Assembly: GCF_026627255.1 (NCBI RefSeq)
Contig: NZ_JAPNLM010000009.1
Span: forward strand, 1-64,000
DNA length: 64,000 nucleotides
From: Streptomyces antarcticus
Lineage (GTDB): Bacteria > Actinomycetota > Actinomycetes > Streptomycetales > Streptomycetaceae
Direction: 5' to 3'
A program made the translations under genes and the position numbers. The notes beneath the pieces were generated by a model. That model made no database searches. It was given only the letters and a program-made list of their open reading frames with translations, and was not told the origin of the DNA. Positions within the stretch are counted from its first letter, which is position 1, and each line of letters opens with the position of its first letter. Below, one piece after another: positions 33,342 through 41,452 of the stretch.

Positions 33342-34850
33342 TCACCGGCCCGGCACGCTGCCTGTGCTGCCCGTGCCGCCTGGCGGCCCCGTCGGTGCCC
33401 CCGCCGCCATCGCCCCCGTCAGTACCTCCGCGAGTACGTCCGCCAGCGCCGTCAGCGCCCGCGCGAAGGCCGCGTCCGGCGGGGCCGCGTAGCCGACCAC
33501 CAGGCCCTCGCGGGCCGGGGACGGATCCGCCGGGTGCCGGTAGGAGGAGAGGCCGTCCAGCGCCAGTCCCGCCGCGCGGGCCGCCGCCAGGGCCGGGGCC
33601 TCGCAGCCCGGCGGGAGTTCCACCACGGCGTGCAGCCCCGCCGAGATGCCGGTCACCCGGGCCTGCGGGACCCGGTCCGCCAGGACGGAGACGAGCCGGT
33701 CGCGCCGGTCCCGGTAGCGCCCGCGCATCCGGCGGACGTGGCGGTCGTACGCACCGCATTCGATGAAGTCGGCCAGCGCCAGCTGGTCCAGCGCGCTCGC
33801 CCAGGACTCCCGCAGGCCCTTCGCGGCCAGGACCCTCTCGACCAGGTGGTCCGGCAGGACCAGCCAGCCGAGGCGGAGCGCGGGGGAGAGGCTCTTGCTG
33901 AGCGAGCCCGCGTACACCACGTGCCCGGGAGCCAGCCCCTGGACGGCGCCGACCGGCTTGCGGTCGTAGCGGAACTCCCCGTCGTAGTCGTCCTCCACGA
34001 TCACCCCGCCGGTGCTCCGCGCCCACTCCACCGCCGCCGCGCGCCGGGCGGGCAGCAGCCGGCCGCCGGTCGGGAACTGGTGCGCCGGGGTGAGCAGCAC
34101 CGTACGGGCCCGGTCCGGGAGTTCACCGGTCCGGGCCCCGTCCCCGTCGACCGGGACGGGGTGCGGGCGGACCCCGGCGGCTTCGAGGATGCCGTGGTGG
34201 AAGGGGAGCCCGTACGCCTCCACGGCCCAGTCCCGGGGCCGTACGGCGGTGAGGAGCCGCAGCCCGTTCGCGAAGCCGGAGCAGACCACGACGTTCTCGG
34301 GGCCGGTCCGCACGCCCCGCGCCCGGGACAGGTACGCGGCCAGCGCGCGCCGCAGTTCCGGGCGCCCCCGCGGATCGCCGGGGCCGAAGGCCTCGGTCGG
34401 GGCCCCGGCCAGGGCCCGGCGGGCGCTCGCGGCCCAGGGGCCCCGGGGGAAGGACGCGGGGTCGGGCTTGCCCTGGAGCAGGTCGTGGAGCGGCGGCCCG
34501 GGCGCGGGCACGGCCGGCCCGGCCCGTACGGCGGCGGCCGCCGCCCCCTCCGCGACCCGGGTGCCGGAGCCCTGGCGGGCGGTGAACCAGCCCTCGGCGA
34601 CCAGCTCCGCGTAGGCGTCGGCGACGGCGTTGCGGGCGAGCCCCAGGTCGGCGGCGAGGGCCCGGTACGGCGGCAGCAGGGTCCCGCCGGCCAGCCGTCC
34701 GCCGCGCACGGCGTCGCGCAGCGCCCGGGCGAGCGCGGTCCGCCGGGCGCCCCCGGCGGGGAGCTCCAGGTGCAGGTCGGCGCCGGAGGCGGGGCGGTCG
34801 GCGGCGGGTTCCGGGAGTCGCTCCCCGGAGGCGGCGCGGGCGGCGGTCAT
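33342..34850 (-). CDS. MocR/PdxR-family regulator (GntR HTH fused to aminotransferase domain)
   Basis: A 502-residue MocR-type regulator. The N-terminal GntR winged helix spans about residues 25-90 (ALARALRDAVRGGRL, YRALAADLGLARNAVADAYAELV). The rest is a fold-type I PLP aminotransferase-like domain with DDYDGEFRYD and the PLP-lysine segment YAGSLSKSLSPALRLGWL. Such proteins use PLP or an amino acid adduct as effector and often control vitamin B6, GABA or taurine genes. The ATG at 34850 overlaps the stop of the upstream MarR gene (ATGA), so both regulators are made from one mRNA. Confidence 0.88.
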   Translation of the reverse strand: MTAARAASGERLPEPAADRPASGADLHLELPAGGARRTALARALRDAVRGGRLAGGTLLPPYRALAADLGLARNAVADAYAELVAEGWFTARQGSGTRVAEGAAAAAVRAGPAVPAPGPPLHDLLQGKPDPASFPRGPWAASARRALAGAPTEAFGPGDPRGRPELRRALAAYLSRARGVRTGPENVVVCSGFANGLRLLTAVRPRDWAVEAYGLPFHHGILEAAGVRPHPVPVDGDGARTGELPDRARTVLLTPAHQFPTGGRLLPARRAAAVEWARSTGGVIVEDDYDGEFRYDRKPVGAVQGLAPGHVVYAGSLSKSLSPALRLGWLVLPDHLVERVLAAKGLRESWASALDQLALADFIECGAYDRHVRRMRGRYRDRRDRLVSVLADRVPQARVTGISAGLHAVVELPPGCEAPALAAARAAGLALDGLSSYRHPADPSPAREGLVVGYAAPPDAAFARALTALADVLAEVLTGAMAAGAPTGPPGGTGSTGSVPGR

Positions 34851-35311
34851 GCGCCGGGCTTCGGGGAGAACCCGGCGAGGGCGGCCGTCAGGAAGCGGCG
34901 TACGGCGTCCCGTTCGGCGGGGCCGAAGGCGTCCAGTACGTCGAGCACCGCGTCGATCGGCGGCCCGGAGAACTCCCGGCCCAGCCGGAACGCCCCCGGC
35001 TCCACGCGCAGCAGGATCCGGCGCCGGTCGCGGGCATCGCGGACGCGCGCCACGTGGCCGAGCCGTTCCAGCCGGTCGATGACGGCGGTCGTGCCCGCCG
35101 AGTTGAGGCCCAGCCGGGCGCCCAGCCGGCCCGCCGTGGCCGGCTCGTCCGCGCGGGCCGCGTCCAGCAGGCTGATCAGGGCGCGCACGTCGGTGGCGTG
35201 CATGCCGTTGCGGGCGGCGAACTCCGCCTGGCGCAGGCCGTACTCCACGGTCACCGCCCGCAGCAGGTGCACGAGTTTCGCGTGGCCAGGTTCCCCGTCG
35301 TCGTCGTTCAC
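34847..35311 (-). CDS. MarR-family transcriptional regulator
   Basis: A 154-residue MarR regulator with winged-helix residues TAGRLGARLGLNSAGTTAVIDRLERLGHVARVRDARDRRR, the recognition helix and basic wing of the family. Starts at GTG 35311. It is translationally coupled to the downstream MocR regulator. A 15-bp perfect palindrome 18 bases upstream of the start suggests autorepression. Confidence 0.87.
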   Translation of the reverse strand: MNDDDGEPGHAKLVHLLRAVTVEYGLRQAEFAARNGMHATDVRALISLLDAARADEPATAGRLGARLGLNSAGTTAVIDRLERLGHVARVRDARDRRRILLRVEPGAFRLGREFSGPPIDAVLDVLDAFGPAERDAVRRFLTAALAGFSPKPGA

Positions 35312-35329
35312 TTCGCCTCCGCCGCGCTC

Positions 35330-35344
35330 TCTCGCTGAGCGAGA
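35330..35344. promoter_or_regulatory. Palindromic operator candidate for the MarR gene
   Basis: TCTCGCTGAGCGAGA is a perfect 7-1-7 inverted repeat just upstream of the MarR start, at the position expected for a MarR-type operator overlapping the promoter or ribosome site. A related half (ATCGCTCG) follows seven bases further. Confidence 0.55.
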
Positions 35345-35447
35345 TTATCGCTCGTCGAGGCAATGCGGCCAAGGCCGTCGTGCCGAAGCCGCCCGCGCCG
35401 CGGCCCGGCGCCCCGGCCGGCGCCGCGCCGTTGCGGGCGACGCGGTT

Positions 35448-35819
35448 TCAGGCCTTGCGGGACAGGGCCTCGCGGACGGCCTCGTCGGAGCGGGCGACCA
35501 GGGCCGTGCCGTCCTCCGCGGTGATGATCGGGCGCTGGATCAGCTTCGGGTGGGCCGCCAGGTGGGCGATCCAGCGGCCCCGCGCGGCGTCGGTCCCCTC
35601 GCGCGGCAGGTCCCGTACGCCGGTCTCCCGGGCCAGCGGGTCGGAGGTGCGCGTGATGTCCCACGGCTCCAGCCCGAGCCGGCCGAGCACCTCGCGGATC
35701 TCGTCCTCGGAGGGCACGTCCTCCAGATAGCGGCGCACGGTGTAGTCGGCGCCCTCCGCGTCCAGCAGCGTCAGCGCGCCACGGCACTTGGAACAGGCGG
35801 GATTGATCCAGATCTCCAT
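35448..35819 (-). CDS. ArsC/Spx-family arsenate reductase-like protein
   Basis: A 123-residue thioredoxin-fold protein. INPACSKCRGALTLLD provides the CxxC active site at residues 9-12, RRYLEDVP the second strand, and IQRPIITAEDGTALVARSDEAV the conserved cis-Pro region. Length fits ArsC-like glutaredoxin-coupled reductases and YfgD-type proteins. No arsenic resistance genes are nearby, so a housekeeping thiol role is as likely as arsenate reduction. It is divergent from the small basic protein gene. Confidence 0.85.
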   Translation of the reverse strand: MEIWINPACSKCRGALTLLDAEGADYTVRRYLEDVPSEDEIREVLGRLGLEPWDITRTSDPLARETGVRDLPREGTDAARGRWIAHLAAHPKLIQRPIITAEDGTALVARSDEAVREALSRKA

Positions 35820-35926
35820 GTCGCGAACCCTAACCAGAGCAGGTCTGGCCAGGGGCTTTTGTCAGTGGTCCCCGGTAAAATCGAAGGAGAACGACAGGAA
35901 GCCAACTACCGTTTGGGAGGCTGTAG

Positions 35927-36178
35927 ATGGCCACTGCCACAACCATTCAGCACGTCAAGAAGAAGCCGCTGCCGGCGGGCCTGCCCCGCGAGTGGTACGA
36001 GAGCCACAACCGCCGTCTGAAGGCGATGCGGTTGGCGATATCCCTGCTCGACTCGGGGACCTACGACGCCCGGCGCGCCACCAACCGGAAGATCCGGACG
36101 ATGGCCGTCCGGACGGGCATACACCGGCCCTCCAACGTCACCTGCAAGCTGGTGCGCGCCTTCATCAAGGAGGCGTAG
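35927..36178 (+). CDS. Small basic protein, function unknown
   Basis: An 83-residue protein, rich in Lys and Arg, with no membrane segment. A ribosome site GGGAGG precedes the ATG by 10 bases. The sequence (REWYESHNRRLKAMRLAISL, KIRTMAVRTGIHRPSNVTCKL) is predicted helical and could bind nucleic acid. No family recognised. A short direct repeat of its last codons (GAAGGAGGCGTAGGGGGTCG, at 36168-36187 and 36187-36206) follows the stop, a recent small duplication. Confidence 0.7.
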   Translation: MATATTIQHVKKKPLPAGLPREWYESHNRRLKAMRLAISLLDSGTYDARRATNRKIRTMAVRTGIHRPSNVTCKLVRAFIKEA

Positions 36179-36305
36179 GGGGTCGTGAAGGAGGCGTAGG
36201 GGGTCGCGCGGTCCGTTTCCGGGGGGAAGCGAGGTCCCCGGTCCCCGTACTGCGGACCTCCGGGCCCGGAGAGGCCGCTGCCGTGGCGCGGCGCCCAGCG
36301 CCGGG

Positions 36306-36563
36306 TTACGGCAGCGGCATCCCGAAGGTCTCGCCCCGGCCGGTACCGGCCGGGGAGCCCGGACCGGAGACGCCGTCCACCGTCAGCCGTGCGGGCGCCT
36401 CGACCGCGACGCGCCCGCCTGTCCCGGCACCGGCACCGGCACCGGTGACGTCGAGCGGCGTGCCGAGGAAGACGGCGGCCGAGACCAGGCTGAGGGCGGC
36501 CGTCGCGGCCGCCGCCGTCGTGATCGCCGCTATCCGCCTGCGGTGCTTGCGCGGTGCGTGCAC
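36306..36563 (-). CDS. Small exported or membrane-anchored hypothetical protein
   Basis: An 85-residue protein with basic N-terminus (HAPRKHRRR), one hydrophobic helix (TAAAATAALSLVSAAVFLG) and a Gly/Ala/Pro-rich tail. The GTG start at 36563 has GGAGAGGAG six bases upstream, which supports translation. It has no Cys and no recognised domain. Probably anchored with the tail outside. Confidence 0.6.
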   Translation of the reverse strand: MHAPRKHRRRIAAITTAAAATAALSLVSAAVFLGTPLDVTGAGAGAGTGGRVAVEAPARLTVDGVSGPGSPAGTGRGETFGMPLP

Positions 36564-36791
36564 GGGGGGCTCCTCTCCGTCGGGTGTGCCCGGGGGTGGG
36601 GTCGGGGTCGAGCCGGGGCGATCGGTACGACACGGCCGAGCACACCATGGAAACCGGGCAAATGGGGCCCTTGTCGCCGTTCGGTCACATGATCAGGACG
36701 GCACGGTCATGTCGGGCCCGGGTCCGGGTCGGGCGCCCGGGCCCGGGTGCCGGTCCGGCGCTCCCGGGACTACGGTCCGGCGGTCCCGGGA

Positions 36792-37904
36792 CTACGATCC
36801 CGGCTCCGGGCCGGACCCGTCCAGGGAGAGCAGCAGCAGGGCCACGTCGTCGCGCGGGCCGCCGCCCGTGAAGGCCGCCAGGTCCCGCCACACCGCCCGG
36901 ACCAGGCCCGCCGGGTCCCGTGCGAGCACGGGCACCCGTACGGCCAGCGGGTAGAAGTGCCCGGTCCGGTCCCGGGCCTCCGTCACCCCGTCGGTGTAGA
37001 GCAGCAGCCGGTCCCCGGGCAGCACTCGCAGCTCGACCGCCGCCACCGGCACGACCGGCCCGGCGAGGCCCAGCCCCAGCGGCGGCCCCGGCTCCACGGC
37101 CACCTCCCGCACCGCGGACCCGCGTAGGAGCAGGGGCGGCGGATGCCCGCACGACACGATCCGTACGAGGTCCAGGCCGGGCGGGAACTCCAGCAGCATC
37201 GCCGTCGCGAACAGCTCCGGAGGCTCGGCGGAGGCGCCCATCGCGTGCGCGGTGTCCGCGAGCAGCCGCCGGTCCAGCCTGGCCGCCACCGCCGTCGGCT
37301 CCGCGTCGTCCAGCACCGCTTCGCGGAAGGCGCCGAGCAGCGCCCCCACGGTGCCGACCGCCGCCAGCCCGTGGCCCTGCACGTCCCCGATCAGCGCCCG
37401 TACCCCGTACGGCCCCGCCCGTACGTCGTAGAGGTCGCCGCCGACCAGGGTGCCGCGCTGGGCCGCCCGGTAGAGCGCGGAACAGCGCACCGGGCCGACC
37501 CGTTCCGGAAGCGGCGGAAGGACGGCGAGCTGCGCCGCCTCCGCCACCGTCCGCACGGTCACCAGCTGGGCGTCGCGGCGCCGCCGGACCCAGGCGATGA
37601 CCACGCCCAGCAGTCCGACCGCGGCCACGGTGGCCAGGTCCGAGCCGCGGGCCTGCGCGACGCCGAGGCTCGGCGCGCCGAGCAGGACCAGCACCACCGC
37701 GGCGAAGCACGCGGTTCCGGCCGGACCGTAGGCGAAGGCCGCCACCGGGGGCAGGGCGGCGAGGAAGTACCCCAGCTCCACGTCGCCCGGGGTGAGCGCC
37801 TGGGCGAGGACGAGCACGACCAAGGCCACCGCGGGGGCGATCCGGGTCCAGACCGGCGGCGGCTTCCCCCGCAGCCAGCCGGACTGTTCGCTTTGGCCTC
37901 TCAC
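36792..37904 (-). CDS. SpoIIE-type PP2C protein phosphatase with membrane helices
   Basis: A 370-residue membrane phosphatase. Three or four N-terminal helices (IAPAVALVVLVLAQAL, YFLAALPPVAAFAYG, CFAAVVLVLLG, VAAVGLLGVVIAWV) are followed by a SpoIIE/RsbU phosphatase domain. That domain has GGDLYDV, IGDVQGHGLAA (metal-binding Asp and Gly), VSCGHPPPLL, LLYTDGVTEARD and GGPRDDVALLLL. Such enzymes dephosphorylate anti-sigma-factor antagonists in Streptomyces. The GTG start at 37904 is favoured; AGGGTGG lies just upstream. The partner antagonist and kinase are not nearby. Confidence 0.88.
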   Translation of the reverse strand: MRGQSEQSGWLRGKPPPVWTRIAPAVALVVLVLAQALTPGDVELGYFLAALPPVAAFAYGPAGTACFAAVVLVLLGAPSLGVAQARGSDLATVAAVGLLGVVIAWVRRRRDAQLVTVRTVAEAAQLAVLPPLPERVGPVRCSALYRAAQRGTLVGGDLYDVRAGPYGVRALIGDVQGHGLAAVGTVGALLGAFREAVLDDAEPTAVAARLDRRLLADTAHAMGASAEPPELFATAMLLEFPPGLDLVRIVSCGHPPPLLLRGSAVREVAVEPGPPLGLGLAGPVVPVAAVELRVLPGDRLLLYTDGVTEARDRTGHFYPLAVRVPVLARDPAGLVRAVWRDLAAFTGGGPRDDVALLLLSLDGSGPEPGS

Positions 37905-38028
37905 CCCTCCACCCTGGTACCGGCACCCGGCCCGCGCACCCCGGACCCGGCCGGGTGGCGGCTTCCCGCCCCCCGCGGGCGGCGGTGTGCGGTGGCCGGG
38001 TGCGGCCCGGAGCGGGGACAGTGGGGGC

Positions 38029-38799
38029 GTGACGGAAGACGAAGCCCCGGGCAGGCCGCCGACGCGGGCGCACATCGAGGCGCACGGCAGCGGCAGCGGG
38101 GGCGCGGGCGGCGGCTCCCAGAGCGCGGAGATCAGTACGCGCCTGAACTGGCTGCGCGCGGGGGTGCTCGGCGCCAACGACGGGATCATCTCCACCGCGG
38201 GTCTGGTGGTCGGCGTCGCCGGAGCGACCACCTCGCGGTCCGTGATCTTCGCGGCGGGCATCGCCGGGCTGCTGGCGGGCGCGCTGTCGATGGCGGCGGG
38301 GGAGTACGTCTCCGTCAGCTCCCAGCGGGACTCCGAGCGGGCCGCGCTCGACCTGGAGCGCCGAGAGCTGGCCGAGGAGCCGGAGGCGGAACTCGACGAG
38401 CTCACCGACATGCTCGCGGCCCGGGGGCTGAGCCGCGACCTGGCCCGGGAGGCCGCCGAACAGCTGACGGAACGGGACGCGCTGCGGGCGCACGCCCGGG
38501 TGGAGCTGGGCATCAACCCCGACGAGCTCGCCAACCCCTGGCACGCGGCCCTGGCCAGCCTCGTCGCCTTCACCGTGGGCGCGCTGCTGCCGCTGCTCGC
38601 GATCATCCTGCCGGGGCCGTCCGCGCGGGTGCCGGTCACGGTGGTGGCGGTGCTGGTGGCGCTCACGCTGTGCGGGGTGGTGAGCGCGCGGCTCGGCCGG
38701 GCGCCGGCGGGGCGGGCGGTCCTGCGGAACGTGGGGGGCGGGGCGCTGGCCATGGCGGTCACGTACGCGGTGGGCACCTGGCTCGGCGCCGCCGGCTGA
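38029..38799 (+). CDS. VIT1/CCC1-family iron/manganese transporter
   Basis: A 256-residue membrane protein of the vacuolar iron transporter family. WLRAGVLGANDGIISTAGLVVG and ALSMAAGEYVSVSSQRDSE are the conserved first and second helices with the metal-translocating Asp, Met and Glu. The cytoplasmic helical region LERRELAEEPEAELDELTDML carries further Glu residues (candidate metal-binding). Three C-terminal helices follow. GTG start at 38029. Predicted to move Fe2+ or Mn2+ out of the cytosol. Confidence 0.89.
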   Translation: MTEDEAPGRPPTRAHIEAHGSGSGGAGGGSQSAEISTRLNWLRAGVLGANDGIISTAGLVVGVAGATTSRSVIFAAGIAGLLAGALSMAAGEYVSVSSQRDSERAALDLERRELAEEPEAELDELTDMLAARGLSRDLAREAAEQLTERDALRAHARVELGINPDELANPWHAALASLVAFTVGALLPLLAIILPGPSARVPVTVVAVLVALTLCGVVSARLGRAPAGRAVLRNVGGGALAMAVTYAVGTWLGAAG

Positions 38800-38860
38800 C
38801 CCCCCGGGGGCGCGCCGGCCCCGCCCTCGCCCCCGGCCAGGTCCGGTCGCCCCGTGCCGC

Positions 38861-38906
38861 GGGGCTCCGCCCCGGACCCCGCGCCTCAATCGCCGGCGGG
38901 GCTGGA
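38861..38906. repeat. Dispersed Streptomyces intergenic repeat (REP-like)
   Basis: The string GGGGCTCCGCCCCGGACCCC followed by GCGCCTCAATCGCCGGCGGG and GCTGGA is a repeat I recognise from many Streptomyces intergenic regions. It contains a GGGGCTCCGCCCC hairpin and lies between the transporter and TIGR01777 genes. It is followed by short TCCGGT repeats. Confidence 0.6.
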
Positions 38907-39027
38907 TGTGGTCCGGTTGGTCCGGTCGGTCCGGTCGGGCGGGTTTGTCGGCGGGGGGATTCGGGAGGTGGGGAGTTGTCCGGCCGGGTTCGGGCGGGGC
39001 GGCGGGGGGACCCGGCAGGATGGGGGC

Positions 39028-39915
39028 ATGCGTATCGCGGTCACCGGTTCCACCGGGCTCATCGGCAAGGCCCTCGTACAGTCCCTCCGGGCGGACGGCC
39101 ACGAGGTGGTCCGCTTCGTACGGCGCGCGCCCGCCGCCGCCGACGAGGCGCGGTGGGATCCGGCCCGGGGCGACGTGGACCCCGCCGGGCTGGCCGGGTG
39201 CTCCGCCGTCGTGCACCTGGCCGGGGCCGGAGTCGGCGAGCACCGCTGGACCGACGCCTACAAGCGGGAGATCCGCGACAGCCGGGTCCTCGGCACCGCC
39301 GCTATCGCCCGGGCCGCGGCCGCCCTCGACGGACCGCCCGCCGTGCTGGTCAGCGGCTCCGCCATCGGCTACTACGGGGACACCGGCGACTGCGCCGTCG
39401 ACGAGGACGCCCCCGCCGGCCGGGGTTTCCTGCCCTCCGTGTGCGTGGAGTGGGAGGCGGCCGCCGAACCCGCCGCCGCGGCGGGCATCCGTACCGTCCA
39501 CGCCCGTACCGGCCTGGTCGTCGCCCGCGACGGCGGGGCCTGGGGGCGGCTGTTCCCGATCTTCCGGGCCGGGGTCGGCGGCCGCCTCGGCAACGGGCGC
39601 CAGTACTGGTCGTACCTCTCCCTCCGGGACGAGGTGGCGGCCCTGCGCCACATCATCGACACCCCGGCCCTCTCCGGCCCGGTCAACCTCACCGCCCCCG
39701 AGCCGGTGACCAACCGGCAGGTGACCGAGGCCATGGGCCGGGTGCTGCGCAGGCCCGCGGTGCTGCCCGTGCCGGCCGTCGCCCTGCGCGTCGCGCTCGG
39801 GGAGTTCGCCGAGGACGTGCTCGGCAGCCAGCGGGTACGGCCCGCCCGGCTGCTGGAGTCCGGCTTCGTCTTCCGCGACCCGAGCATCGAGCAGGCGATC
39901 CGCGCCGCCCTCTGA
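39028..39915 (+). CDS. TIGR01777-family NAD(P)-binding epimerase-like protein
   Basis: A 295-residue SDR-extended family protein (YfcH/SulA-like). MRIAVTGSTGLIGKALVQSL is the Rossmann motif. VVHLAGAGVGEHRW, KREIRDSRVLGT and SGSAIGYYGDTG (conserved Tyr) are signature blocks of TIGR01777. The DUF1731-like tail GEFAEDVLGSQRVRPARLLESGF ends the protein. Substrate is unknown. ATG at 39028 with AGGA upstream. Confidence 0.9.
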   Translation: MRIAVTGSTGLIGKALVQSLRADGHEVVRFVRRAPAAADEARWDPARGDVDPAGLAGCSAVVHLAGAGVGEHRWTDAYKREIRDSRVLGTAAIARAAAALDGPPAVLVSGSAIGYYGDTGDCAVDEDAPAGRGFLPSVCVEWEAAAEPAAAAGIRTVHARTGLVVARDGGAWGRLFPIFRAGVGGRLGNGRQYWSYLSLRDEVAALRHIIDTPALSGPVNLTAPEPVTNRQVTEAMGRVLRRPAVLPVPAVALRVALGEFAEDVLGSQRVRPARLLESGFVFRDPSIEQAIRAAL

Positions 39916-40117
39916 GCCCCTGCCCGGCCCACGCCGCCTCCCCGCCCGCGCGACCGGTACGTGAACGCCGTGCGACCGTTCGTGACCCGCATGCGACCGC
40001 CGTGCGACCGCCGTGCGACCGGAGTTGACCGTAATACCCCAACCAACTTGGGTTCCACTGGAGCCGGTTGGGGGAAGGACGGTGAGACACAGCCGCGCCG
40101 ACCTCGGGGAGGGGCAC

Positions 40118-41389
40118 GTGCTCAGCAGCTCACACCATGCCGCACACCATGCGGACGTCGTCATCGTAGGAGCCGGAGTCTCAGGACTCGCGGCCGCGCA
40201 GCACCTGATCGCAGCGGGGGTCACGGTCACCGTCCTGGAGGCCGCGGGCGACCCCGGCGGGCGGATGGCCACCGCGTCGGCCGACGGGTTCCGGCTGGAC
40301 CGGATCGGCCAGCTGCTCAACACCTCGTACACCGAACTGGCCCGCACCCCGGGCCTGGAGGCCCTGACCCTGCGCCCCTTCGCGCCCGGCGTCCTGGTCC
40401 ACGCCGACGGCAAACAGCTGCGGGCCGGGGCCCTCACCCCGGCCCGCGCCCTGGCCAGCGGCTCCCTCGACCAGGCCCGGCTCAGCGCCGCCCTCGGCCG
40501 GCTCGCCGCCCTGCCCGAGGAGAAGCTGCTCGCCCGGCCCGAACGCACCGCGCACACCGCCCTGCGCTCCCGCGGCCTGCCGCCCCGCACGGTCAACGCC
40601 GTCCTGCGGCCGCTGCTCGCCGCCCTGCTCCGCGATCCGGACCTCACCACGTCCAGCCGCGTCGCCGACCTGGCCCTGCGCACCTTCGCCCGCGGCCGGC
40701 TCGCCGTGCCCGAGGGCGGCGCCGCGACCCTGCCCGGCCTGCTCGCCGCGGCCCTGCCGCCCGGCACCGTGCACACCGGGGTCCGGGTCCGGTCGGTGGC
40801 GACGAACCTGGTCACCACCGAGGAGCACGGCGAGTTCGGCTGCCGCTCCGTCATCCTGGCCACCGGCGCCCGCGCCGCCGCCGGGCTCCTGCCCGGGCTG
40901 CGCGTGCCCGCCTTCCACGAGGTCACCGTCCTGCACCACGCCACCGCCGGACCGCTGCCCTGGGACGGCTCGCTGCTCCTCGACGCCGCCCGCGAGTGGC
41001 CCGTCTCCCACACCGCCGTGATGAGCGCGGTCGACCCGACCCGGGCCCCGGCCGGCCGGAGCCTGGTCACCACCACCGTGCTCGGCCCGCCGCCGCCCCC
41101 GCGCACGGTCGCCTCGCGCCTGGCCCGGCTCTACGAGACCCCGACCCGCGAGTGGGAGCTGCTCGCCGTCCACCACACCCCGGAGGCCGTCCCCGCCATG
41201 CCCGCGCCGTACGACGCGCGCCGCCCCGTCCGCGTGCTGGCCGGGCTGTACGTGTGCGGGGACCACCGCGACACCAACACCGTCCAGGGCGCCCTGCACT
41301 CGGCCCGCCGCGCCGCCACCGCCGTCCTGCGGGACTTCGGCATCCCGCTGCCGGCCGCCCAGGAGCCCGCGCTCCCGGCGGCCGCCTGA
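40118..41389 (+). CDS. FAD-dependent amine oxidase/phytoene-desaturase-like oxidoreductase
   Basis: A 423-residue flavoprotein. DVVIVGAGVSGLAAAQHL near residue 14 is the FAD-binding dinucleotide motif, followed by VLEAAGDPGGRMAT. The C-terminal YVCGDHRDTNTVQGALHSARRAA segment is the usual second FAD contact. The family includes amine oxidases and protoporphyrinogen/phytoene desaturases. GTG at 40118 is preferred (GGGGAGGGG just upstream, VLSSSHH start); a GTG 36 bases upstream has a poorly spaced site. Upstream, 39962-40022 holds repeated GTGCGACCG/ATGCGACCG words without a gene. Confidence 0.86.
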   Translation: MLSSSHHAAHHADVVIVGAGVSGLAAAQHLIAAGVTVTVLEAAGDPGGRMATASADGFRLDRIGQLLNTSYTELARTPGLEALTLRPFAPGVLVHADGKQLRAGALTPARALASGSLDQARLSAALGRLAALPEEKLLARPERTAHTALRSRGLPPRTVNAVLRPLLAALLRDPDLTTSSRVADLALRTFARGRLAVPEGGAATLPGLLAAALPPGTVHTGVRVRSVATNLVTTEEHGEFGCRSVILATGARAAAGLLPGLRVPAFHEVTVLHHATAGPLPWDGSLLLDAAREWPVSHTAVMSAVDPTRAPAGRSLVTTTVLGPPPPPRTVASRLARLYETPTREWELLAVHHTPEAVPAMPAPYDARRPVRVLAGLYVCGDHRDTNTVQGALHSARRAATAVLRDFGIPLPAAQEPALPAAA

Positions 41390-41395
41390 GGAACC

Positions 41396-41443
41396 GCCCC
41401 TCCGGGGTCCGGGCCCGGTCCGGGTCCCGGACCCCGGAGGGGC
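41396..41443. terminator. Bidirectional terminator between FAD oxidoreductase and HTH regulator
   Basis: A perfect 18-bp stem (41396-41413 with 41426-41443, GCCCCTCCGGGGTCCGGG type) encloses a 12-base loop. It lies between two convergent stops. Confidence 0.88.
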
Positions 41444-41452
41444 GCCGCCGGG

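Noticed and set aside
36685..41106. A 1473-codon minus-strand open frame across the phosphatase, transporter, TIGR01777 and FAD genes
   Set aside because: It is a high-GC shadow: Arg/Ala/Pro-rich, no domain, and it opposes or overlaps four well-supported genes.
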